A stretch of 12,966 nt of DNA from Spirosoma sp. GTDB lineage: Bacteria; Bacteroidota; Bacteroidia; Cytophagales; Spirosomataceae. Below are positions 1 to 5,773 of the stretch, piece by piece. The stretch spans positions 1 to 12,966 of the forward strand of contig JANXVQ010000970.1 in NCBI GenBank assembly GCA_025351545.1. The letters are read 5' to 3'. Each line of letters opens with the position of its first letter. Position 1 is the stretch's first letter. The notes under the pieces were generated by a model that saw only the letters and a program-made list of their open reading frames with translations, was not told the DNA's origin and ran no database searches. Position numbers and translations under genes: made by a program.

Positions 1-168
1 CCTTCGTTCCACCTCGACGACCATAACCTCGACCCGCGTTCGTGGTGCCGCTTTCCAATTTTATCGGGCGGTTTCGAGAAAGAAATTGCCGAAATGCGAG
101 ACTGGGCGAACGAGCAGAAACCAAACAGCCGCAAGGGCAATCCAGCCCGGGGCAAGATTGGGTTTTAG
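1..168 (+). CDS. 3' end of an unrecognised protein (56 codons including stop)
   Basis: Frame 1 is open from the window edge to a TAG at 166-168, giving 55 residues of a C-terminus. It starts around PSFHLDDHNLDPRSW and ends in a basic, Gly/Asn/Lys-rich tail (NPARGKIGF). The middle (GGFEKEIAEMRDWANEQ) looks helical. I do not recognise the family, and no catalytic motif is visible in this fragment. Its G+C looks clearly higher than that of the ATPase gene that follows, so it probably belongs to the resident chromosome or to an older segment. The candidate promoter of the next gene begins inside its last codons. The reading frame is secure because the codon use is coherent and it ends cleanly. 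The function is unknown. Confidence 0.6.
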   Translation, partial: PSFHLDDHNLDPRSWCRFPILSGGFEKEIAEMRDWANEQKPNSRKGNPARGKIGF

Positions 169-189
169 GTAAGCCCGTGGTTAACTTTG
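158..189 (+). promoter_or_regulatory. Candidate Bacteroidota promoter for the ATPase-HNH operon
   Basis: A -33 type TTG (158-160) is followed after 21 bases by TAACTTTG (182-189), a full match to the Bacteroidota -7 consensus TAnnTTTG. Transcription would start near 196, about 24 bases before the ATG at 220. The TTG lies inside the last codons of the upstream gene. Motif match only. Confidence 0.5.
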
Positions 190-219
190 TGAACGCCAGT
201 TTGTGAAAAACCTCTCCTT

Positions 220-1419
220 ATGATTACGCCGGAAGAGTTTCCTTATATCAAATCCTTGTACGTGAACGACTGTTACGCGTACAAGGATTTTACTATTGAG
301 CTACACGATTACAAACCGTTTAGCCACTTGATTCTGACGGGAAAAAATGGTTCTGGGAAGAGTACGATTCTGAAGGCAGTAAACGAAAATATCAGTAAAC
401 TCCGTTCTGTAGAAGCCACAGTTTCTCCTAATGAAGAGATTAATATGGTTGAAGTTAAGATTGTTAAATATGACAAAAGCCTTGCTTCAATTTTTGATAG
501 TTACAATGTTTGGGGTACACAATTGAATGAATCCGTGTATTCATTCTTTCAAGCGAAACGCACGAGCCAAACGATACAGGTAAATAATCCATCTAAAGAG
601 ACTGATTTTACCGACAAATTAAATGCACCAGACTCAACCGATTTTTTCATTCGGGAATTCAAACAGTATCTGGTCAATCAAAAAGTCGAGCAAGCGTTTA
701 GCCAGATTGAAAGTCAAGTTGTAAAGATTGAGCAAGTCGACCAGTTCTTTAAAGATTTGGAAAGTGCGTTTCGAAAAATGTTTGACGATAATTCAATCCG
801 CCTTGAATTTGTTAGAAGTAACTATGAGTTCTATCTCATACTTTCAGATGGTCGTAGGCTGACTTTCGATACGCTTTCTGAGGGTTTTTCTGCCGTACTC
901 AGTATCCTGATGGACTTATTCACGCGGGTTGACTTAATTCGCAAACAAGTTGGTGATTACAGCTACAATCCGTGTGGAGTTGTCCTGATTGATGAACCAG
1001 AAACGCATCTTCATTTACAATTACAGGAGCAGGTTTTGCCACTGCTAACGAATCTGTTTCCCAATATTCAGTTCATTGCCGCCACACATTCACCGGCTGT
1101 TATTGCCAGTATCAAAAATGCTACACTATTCGATTTGACGACAAAAGAATCTCGTACAAGTGAAGAAACAGCAGGCCGGAGTTACTCCGATTTGATGATA
1201 TCGCACTTCGAGTTGGATAATGAATATTCCAATATTGCTGATGGTATTATTGCTCAGGTCAATAATGTGCTGAACGCGCTTGGTGATAAACCTGATGAAA
1301 TGAAGAAGGCTTTGCAGAAGATTTACGATGAGAACAGCGCTTATCTGTCTCCGACTCTCAAAATAGAATTAGAGTCATTGATTATTCAACGAGAGATTAA
1401 GCAGGAAGTTAACCGATGA
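220..1419 (+). CDS. AAA/ABC-type ATPase, PtuA-like component of a Septu-type defence pair
   Basis: This is a cytosolic SMC/ABC-like ATPase of 399 residues. Visible motifs are Walker A GKNGSGKST (41-49), a signature-like TLSEGF (218-223), Walker B with catalytic glutamate and D-loop region GVVLIDEPETHLH (253-265), and the H-loop ATHSP (288-292). The central part (about 60-215) is a charged helical insertion, as expected in this family. The gene overlaps the following HNH nuclease gene by four bases (ATGA at 1416-1419), so the two are surely co-translated. An ATPase of this class followed by a small HNH nuclease is the gene pair of Septu systems (PtuA/PtuB) and of the effector module of some retrons. 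No reverse transcriptase is seen, so a stand-alone Septu-like system is favoured. The gene is more A/T-rich than its flanks, which suggests horizontal acquisition. The ATPase call is secure; the defence role is inferred from family and pairing. Confidence 0.8.
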   Translation: MITPEEFPYIKSLYVNDCYAYKDFTIELHDYKPFSHLILTGKNGSGKSTILKAVNENISKLRSVEATVSPNEEINMVEVKIVKYDKSLASIFDSYNVWGTQLNESVYSFFQAKRTSQTIQVNNPSKETDFTDKLNAPDSTDFFIREFKQYLVNQKVEQAFSQIESQVVKIEQVDQFFKDLESAFRKMFDDNSIRLEFVRSNYEFYLILSDGRRLTFDTLSEGFSAVLSILMDLFTRVDLIRKQVGDYSYNPCGVVLIDEPETHLHLQLQEQVLPLLTNLFPNIQFIAATHSPAVIASIKNATLFDLTTKESRTSEETAGRSYSDLMISHFELDNEYSNIADGIIAQVNNVLNALGDKPDEMKKALQKIYDENSAYLSPTLKIELESLIIQREIKQEVNR

Positions 1420-2030
1420 TAAATGTGATCCGGGATACGCCCGCACCGCTCTCATTAGCTGCTCAAAAAGAATACCGTAATCAGGAAGTACTCGAAGCTT
1501 TGTTCAACGTGTTTCGTGAAAAATGCTATCTAACCGAAAGGAAATTCGATAGTATGAACGAAATGGAAATTGATCATTTCATTCCACAGAACGATCCATC
1601 AAAGCCAATTTATGAGTGGAAAAACCTGTATGCAATTCATGAGAAGGCTAATAAACAGAAACCAAAGTCGATTCCTATTGGTGGTTATCTTGATCCATGC
1701 GCCCCCAACGAAGACGTTGAGCGTGAGATTATATACAAAGTAGAGTTTGGTGGAAATGCTTTATTCAAAGCACGTGATGAAGACAATATCAAAGCTGTCA
1801 ATACGGTGAGTTTATTGAATCACGTACATCGGGATTTGAAACAGGCAATTAGCAACAGGCATCATGAAGTAGTTAACGCCGTAGCCGGATGGTATCATGC
1901 CAGGCAAGAAGGTGATCAGGATAAAGAATTGGAGCAAGAGTTACTGCTGAGAAAATTGCTCTCCCGCGACAGTAGTTACACGATGCTGATGCGCTCAATC
2001 AAAGTAGTTCTTTATACCTTCTTCGATTAA
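1416..2030 (+). CDS. HNH endonuclease, PtuB-like effector
   Basis: This 204-residue protein carries an HNH nuclease core: EIDHF (51-55, with D53 and H54) and, after W68-K-N-L, HEKANKQK, with H75 and N79 in the positions of the last His/Asn of the motif. The C-terminal part (KAVNTVSLLNHVHRDLKQAISNR, about 126-148, then SSYTMLMRS at 186-194) resembles the helical tail of the TIGR02646/PtuB-type HNH proteins. In Septu, the HNH subunit is the nucleic-acid-cutting effector held by the ATPase. Oddly, the CxxC pairs that usually bind structural zinc around such an HNH core are missing: only C37 and C95 are present. The gene overlaps the ATPase gene (ATGA) and stops with TAA three bases before the transporter gene. 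The nuclease fold is a motif-based call; the defence function is inferred from context. Confidence 0.72.
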   Translation: MINVIRDTPAPLSLAAQKEYRNQEVLEALFNVFREKCYLTERKFDSMNEMEIDHFIPQNDPSKPIYEWKNLYAIHEKANKQKPKSIPIGGYLDPCAPNEDVEREIIYKVEFGGNALFKARDEDNIKAVNTVSLLNHVHRDLKQAISNRHHEVVNAVAGWYHARQEGDQDKELEQELLLRKLLSRDSSYTMLMRSIKVVLYTFFD

Positions 2031-2033
2031 ACT

Positions 2034-2906
2034 GTGCGCCACCTTCTCCCCGGTATTCTTTTTGCGGCCCTTTGGGCGTCAGCGGCTGTTGCTACTAAAT
2101 TTGGTGTTCAGTCCGTTCATCCGCTTATTCTGGCTAGCGTTCGGTTTTTCATAGCCGGGGGCGGAATGCTCCTGTTTGCTTATGGGATTCAGCGTCAGAA
2201 AAGTGCCTGGCCAACCCGCACCGAATGGCGGCAGTTAGCCATCTTTGCGCTCCTTAATACGACCATCTATCTCGGGACATTCGTGCTGGCGCTTAAGCAA
2301 GTATCGGCTGGGATTGGTAGTTTGTCAACGGCTACCAATCCGTTATTTATTGCGCTGTTGTCGGCGATATGGTTGCGCCGGATGCCGCGCTGGACTGAGA
2401 TTGGGGGCTTGTTGCTCGGTCTCGTTGGCGTGGGCATTGCAACCTATCCGCTGCTGCAAAACAGCTATGCCACCGTTGAGGGTTTACTGATTTTGCTGGT
2501 AGGCGTGATGTCAATTTCTGTGGCCACAGTCTATTATGCCAGCATCCAATGGCGACTCCCCAATCTTGTTATCAACGGTTGGCAGGTGTTGCTGGGCGGA
2601 ATATTGCTTATCCCATTTACCCTCCTGAGTATTGCGCTGGACCCGGCTGGCTTCAGTACGTCACACTACGACGGGCGGTTCTGGCTAGCGGTATTCTGGC
2701 TAATTGTACCGGTTTCGGTGGTGGCTTTACAGCTGTGGTTTTATCTTGTCCGGCAAGATGCTATTCGTGCTTCGCTATGGCTGTTTCTTTGCCCGATTTT
2801 TGGCTTTGCCTATTCCTATCTGCTCATGAACGAACCCATCACCACATACACACTCATTGGTACCGGACTGGTACTTGGGGGCTTATGGCTGGGGCGGAGA
2901 AAGTAA
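2034..2906 (+). CDS. EamA/DMT-superfamily transporter (RhaT/YdcZ-like permease)
   Basis: This 290-residue inner-membrane protein is made of two EamA repeats, about ten hydrophobic segments in all. Repeat 1 covers about residues 1-137 and includes LKQVSAGIGSLSTATNPLF (87-105). Repeat 2 covers about 147-288 and includes DAIRASLWLFLCPIFGFAYS (232-251) and a Lys/Arg end (GRRK). The length is normal for the family. Members export or import small metabolites; the substrate cannot be read from sequence. The start is GTG at 2034: the in-frame codon at 2028-2030 is the TAA of the nuclease gene, so no upstream start exists, and the protein begins as the family usually does (RHLLPGILFAALWAS). No ribosome binding site or separate promoter is visible, so expression probably depends on read-in from the nuclease operon. 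A functional link to defence is not shown. Confidence 0.85.
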   Translation: MRHLLPGILFAALWASAAVATKFGVQSVHPLILASVRFFIAGGGMLLFAYGIQRQKSAWPTRTEWRQLAIFALLNTTIYLGTFVLALKQVSAGIGSLSTATNPLFIALLSAIWLRRMPRWTEIGGLLLGLVGVGIATYPLLQNSYATVEGLLILLVGVMSISVATVYYASIQWRLPNLVINGWQVLLGGILLIPFTLLSIALDPAGFSTSHYDGRFWLAVFWLIVPVSVVALQLWFYLVRQDAIRASLWLFLCPIFGFAYSYLLMNEPITTYTLIGTGLVLGGLWLGRRK

Positions 2907-2918
2907 TGCGAATGGATA

Positions 2919-2975
2919 ATGTATATGGATAATGGGTAATAGACAATCAGTCTATTACCCATTATCCATATACAT
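2919..2975. terminator. Long perfect palindrome between convergent genes, possible bidirectional terminator or small repeat element
   Basis: Arms 2919-2944 and 2950-2975 are perfect reverse complements (26 bases each) around a 5-base loop (AATCA). The arm contains GGATAATGGGTAAT. A 10-base direct repeat (ATGGATAATG at 2912-2921 and 2925-2934) sits at the left edge. The right end touches the stop codon of the minus-strand OmpA-family gene, and the left end lies 12 bases after the transporter stop. The position fits a shared terminator, but there is no strong T-run on either side, so a REP- or MITE-like palindromic element is an alternative. Confidence 0.55.
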
Positions 2976-3889
2976 CACTGTTTGACGATAATCATTTCTA
3001 CGCGTCGATTGAGTTGTCGTGTGGTTTCTGAGTTATTACTGGCAATAGGACGCGTAGGGCCGTAGCCGCGTGTGCTGATGCGATTAGCCGCAATGCCATT
3101 TTTCACGAGATACTCCTTCACTATATCCACCCGCTGTTTCGACAGGAGCAGATTCTGATCGAAATCACCCTGATTGTCGGTGTGGCCTGACAATTCAATT
3201 TCGGCGGAGGGCTTTCCCTGCAAGAATTGTAAAAGTTGCTCCAAAGCCGGTTGGGCATCGGGCAGGAGTTCAGACTTGCTTTGTACAAACTGAATGGCCC
3301 GCAGTTGCGTCGTTTTGCCCGTAGGCGCTACAATGAGCGGGGGCGTATAAACAACCTTCGCATCAAGCGTTTTGGGCGGAGTTACACGTTCATTGCCAGG
3401 GCTGATTGTTCGGGGTTGCTCCCTGCCTGTTACCTGTATTTCTGGGAGAGCAACAGAGGGCGTTGCAGGAGGAGTCGTTATAGATGAGGCTATGGCCGTT
3501 GTTGGCTTTGCTGCGCTTCTAAAGAGACCAATGATCTTGCCGTACAATCGATTGGTACTGCCTGACGTAAAGGCCAGTTGCTCATCGAGCGTGATATATC
3601 CCTCCGCTTTCGTTGTGATAATGTAGGACTGTTTGGGGTCCAGTTTTAACTGGAAAGCTCCATCGGCGCCTGTTGATTGCTGAGCCCGAACGATTCCATC
3701 CTGATTTTTAACCATCACCAGCGCGCCAATAATGGGTTTTTTCGTTTGGACATCCTGCACCGTTCCTTCCATAGAGGCTGTGCCATCGGTTGGGGCAACT
3801 TGATGCTTGGGTTGCCCCCAAGCAGTTGATAGTGCCAGGCCGCTAAAGCACAGGCATCCGGTAATCACTATATACTTTGTCCACTTCAT
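2975..3889 (-). CDS. OmpA-family protein with N-terminal carboxypeptidase-regulatory-like domain
   Basis: From the ATG at 3889 the protein has 304 residues. It has a signal peptide (MKWTKYIVITGCLCFSGLAL..., likely cut after A-W-G, residues 23-25), then a carboxypeptidase-regulatory-like beta-sandwich (about 40-107: MEGTVQDVQTKKPIIGALV, later AEGYITLDEQ). A Pro/Thr-rich linker (about 128-182) follows, and then an OmpA-like peptidoglycan-binding domain (about 196-303). The latter shows HTDNQGDFDQNLLLSKQR, with D238 and R253 in the positions that hold diaminopimelate. The protein probably sits in the outer membrane or periplasm and anchors the envelope to the cell wall. The frame also allows an ATG at 3928, but that would put 13 residues with no signal-peptide character in front and leave almost no leader after the promoter. 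ITGC (residues 9-12) could be read as a lipobox, though the hydrophobic stretch before it is short; signal peptidase I cleavage is preferred. Specific role unknown. Confidence 0.85.
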   Translation of the reverse strand: MKWTKYIVITGCLCFSGLALSTAWGQPKHQVAPTDGTASMEGTVQDVQTKKPIIGALVMVKNQDGIVRAQQSTGADGAFQLKLDPKQSYIITTKAEGYITLDEQLAFTSGSTNRLYGKIIGLFRSAAKPTTAIASSITTPPATPSVALPEIQVTGREQPRTISPGNERVTPPKTLDAKVVYTPPLIVAPTGKTTQLRAIQFVQSKSELLPDAQPALEQLLQFLQGKPSAEIELSGHTDNQGDFDQNLLLSKQRVDIVKEYLVKNGIAANRISTRGYGPTRPIASNNSETTRQLNRRVEMIIVKQ

Positions 3890-3937
3890 ACTACGAACGA
3901 AACGTTGAAACGCGGCCCAAAAGTACATTTAAATACG

Positions 3938-3970
3938 CAAAATTAAAGGTATTGATTATATACTGAACAA
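3938..3970 (-). promoter_or_regulatory. Candidate promoter of the OmpA-family gene
   Basis: On the minus strand, TTG (3970-3968) is followed after 22 bases by TAATTTTG (3945-3938), a full match to TAnnTTTG. Transcription would start near 3931, leaving a leader of about 42 bases before the ATG at 3889 but only about 3 before the alternative ATG at 3928. This is one reason for preferring 3889. Confidence 0.45.
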
Positions 3971-4049
3971 GCTGATTTTCAGGTCATTTTTTGGGGTGAT
4001 AAACTCTTGATAACTAGTTGATTTATAGTCTATTAACTGAGTAAAAATG

Positions 4050-4088
4050 TTAACGAAAAATGAACGCACAAAGCCCCTTTTTCGTTAA
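4050..4088 (+). promoter_or_regulatory. Inverted repeat immediately upstream of the unknown gene's start codon
   Basis: TTAACGAAAAA (4050-4060) and TTTTTCGTTAA (4078-4088) are perfect 11-base reverse complements separated by 17 bases. The right arm ends six bases before the ATG at 4095. It could be a dimeric regulator's operator or, in RNA, a hairpin that covers the ribosome landing site. No TAnnTTTG promoter was found between 3946 and 4094. Confidence 0.4.
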
Positions 4089-4094
4089 TGAATT

Positions 4095-5177
4095 ATGACA
4101 CAGATAACCAACGTTACGATGCATTCCCCGAACGCTCAGGCACCCCTTGCACCGACTTCGACAGGTAATTTGCCCGTGGACGACAACTGGCGGAGATCAA
4201 TTCCTGCGCAGGTGTTTCTGAACCATTTTTTTGCGATGGATTACCATATTCATCAACAGAATGACCTTTTCGACCTTGCTAAATTTCCTGTTTTTCAGCA
4301 GTTTTATGGGCTCGTGACCGATGAGAGCCGTAAGGCATTGGAAAAATTGTTATTGAACAGCTGGAGTGCGGAGTATGCCTTGCGGATTACCCCTGTTGTT
4401 AATGATGAGCAGTATTTGCAAAGCTCATTGCACTGGACATTCCCACAGGCATACTATAGCGCGTTGTTCAGCGCACGGGCTTTTCTGGCTGTGCAAGGCG
4501 TTAATGTAAGCAACGAAGAACTGATCCGCAAGCGGGTCGGAAATGCGGTCGTACGGGGCTATTATCCGGCCTCCATTGGCTACTATGCCCTTGGCCCGAT
4601 CAATAGTTATCGTATTCAGCGATTGCCGATGGCGAAGCGGTTCAGTGTTGCCGCTAAAACCGATTTATTACTTCCATCGCGGGCGGCTTCGGCGCAGGCC
4701 GAGTTAGCTCAGTTTCTTAAAACCACTCGTGACAAGCGCGTGCGAACATTGCGTAACGCCATTCAGACGAATCCGAAGACGGCATTGCGTAGCCCGAAAA
4801 CGGGAGAGATTCTGCAAAAATTCAGTGTGGAGCAGTATAAGCAATTAGCAAAGCAAATAGGCTACACGACTTATTTTGATATGTTAAGCCGATTGCGTAT
4901 CTCGTCAATAAACCGCGAGATTGAGAGATTTGTTGATTCTGAAATTGATGTTAAACTGTTCCATCAGAGTCTGGTAACGATTGTCGCGCATGTCAATTCG
5001 GTGCATGAAGCGTATATTGCAAAGGCGCTTGGTATTCAAGCCTACCGACAGTTGGTGGCTAAGTTGCCATCGTATTTGCAGGAGAGCTTTGTGCGGGAGC
5101 GAATGAATACAATCATTGCACCAATGCTGGAAGAACCACAGTTGGAGCAGGAGCCTTATTTACAGATGGCAGCCTAA
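4095..5177 (+). CDS. Conserved-looking protein of unknown function, possibly HEPN-like helical core
   Basis: This is a 360-residue soluble protein without signal peptide or membrane segments. I do not recognise the family. The N-terminus (1-35) is low in complexity and probably disordered. Residues about 36-160 look helical; the stretch QAYYSALFSARAFLAVQGVN (118-137) resembles the conserved helix of HEPN-domain proteins, but no R-x4-H ribonuclease motif is seen. A basic segment follows (about 205-245: KTTRDKRVRTLRNAIQ, then SPKTGEILQKF), which could bind nucleic acid, and then more helices up to residue 345. The gene stands alone: it is preceded by an 11-base inverted repeat and followed by a strong terminator at 5199-5238. 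Start choice: the ATG at 4095 follows the repeat directly. Coding is well supported by length and codon use; function is unknown. Confidence 0.75.
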   Translation: MTQITNVTMHSPNAQAPLAPTSTGNLPVDDNWRRSIPAQVFLNHFFAMDYHIHQQNDLFDLAKFPVFQQFYGLVTDESRKALEKLLLNSWSAEYALRITPVVNDEQYLQSSLHWTFPQAYYSALFSARAFLAVQGVNVSNEELIRKRVGNAVVRGYYPASIGYYALGPINSYRIQRLPMAKRFSVAAKTDLLLPSRAASAQAELAQFLKTTRDKRVRTLRNAIQTNPKTALRSPKTGEILQKFSVEQYKQLAKQIGYTTYFDMLSRLRISSINREIERFVDSEIDVKLFHQSLVTIVAHVNSVHEAYIAKALGIQAYRQLVAKLPSYLQESFVRERMNTIIAPMLEEPQLEQEPYLQMAA

Positions 5178-5198
5178 TCGCCTGAATAACCTATAGTG

Positions 5199-5238
5199 AA
5201 TGCCCGATAAGTAAATCTGCTTATCGGGCATTTTTGTT
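5199..5238 (+). terminator. Rho-independent terminator of the unknown gene
   Basis: AATGCCCGATAAG (5199-5211) pairs perfectly with CTTATCGGGCATT (5220-5232) around an 8-base loop, followed by a T-rich tail (TTTTTGTT from 5231). It lies 21 bases after the stop codon at 5177. Confidence 0.85.
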
Positions 5239-5721
5239 AAATAATATACATCGTTACTGAGTACCAATAATGTGTTCTATCGGTGCCGACACGTTGTTGG
5301 TAAGGACTATTGTCAGCAAACGCAGCCGGGAATTCGCATGAACATAATGGCGAAGCTAATGCTGGGGAAGGAGTTTTTTGATTAATGAGTCTATTTGTTT
5401 CGGCCGTTAACGGTTGAGAACTTTGTGTTCGATCGAACGAAGAAAGTGTTCTGATACACGGCTCTAATGAACCGTGTATTTATGATGCAATCCGCTTGGC
5501 ATCAGTTATTAAAGGTCTGATTACATTACTACAATACTTGTCTGTAATGCTTCCAAAAACATTTTTGCGGTATTATCGTTAATGATTTATAACACATTTA
5601 CAGCCTGATATCGATGAATAAGTTTACTGAATTGCTATAGATTATGTACCGAAAACGTATGTAGGAATGTTGCGATAAGCTGTGCCTTATTACCTTCAGT
5701 GCTGTATCTGCCGTAATGTGA
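5239..5721. other. Gene-free stretch of about 480 bases with palindromes and a possible small-RNA promoter
   Basis: No convincing ORF is present; the longest ATG-led frames have 11-17 codons. Three things stand out. GTTCGATCGAAC (5427-5438) is a perfect 12-base palindrome. ATACACGG (5454-5461) pairs with CCGTGTAT (5472-5479). TTG (5538-5540), 19 bases, CATTTTTG (5560-5567) matches the phylum's promoter pattern with one mismatch. No tRNA, SRP RNA or RNase P signature was recognised. Confidence 0.5.
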
Positions 5722-5759
5722 AGCCCGCTTTCTCTAACCGAGAAGCGGGCTCTTGTTTT
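5574..5759 (+). ncRNA. Possible orphan small RNA (speculative)
   Basis: The promoter-like pair at 5538-5567 and the plus-oriented hairpin with T-rich tail at 5722-5759 would bound a transcript of about 185 bases with no reading frame of note. No protein gene on the plus strand explains the second terminator, since the preceding gene already has its own at 5199-5238. The ends are inferred from motifs only, and no RNA family is recognised. Confidence 0.2.
5722..5759. terminator. Terminator-like hairpin downstream of hemH
   Basis: AGCCCGCTT (5722-5730) pairs with AAGCGGGCT (5743-5751), and a further CTC/GAG pairing is possible across a one-base bulge. The T-rich tail (CTTGTTTTA) is on the plus strand. 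Read from hemH on the minus strand, the hairpin lies 22 bases past the stop but is followed only by TT, so it may serve hemH imperfectly or end a plus-strand transcript. Confidence 0.6.
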
Positions 5760-5773
5760 ATAGGTCAACCAAA

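Noticed and set aside
1..2030. Retron (reverse transcriptase plus ATPase-HNH)
   Set aside because: No reverse transcriptase motif is seen in the fragment at 1-168 and no structured non-coding RNA before 220; could only lie outside the window.
2549..2932. Open frame of 127 codons overlapping the transporter gene in another frame
   Set aside because: Cys-, Arg- and Tyr-rich composition with no family resemblance; lies over a clear EamA gene on the same strand.
3890..3928. Upstream ATG (3928) as start of the OmpA-family gene
   Set aside because: Adds 13 residues that spoil the signal peptide and would start about three bases after the predicted transcript start.
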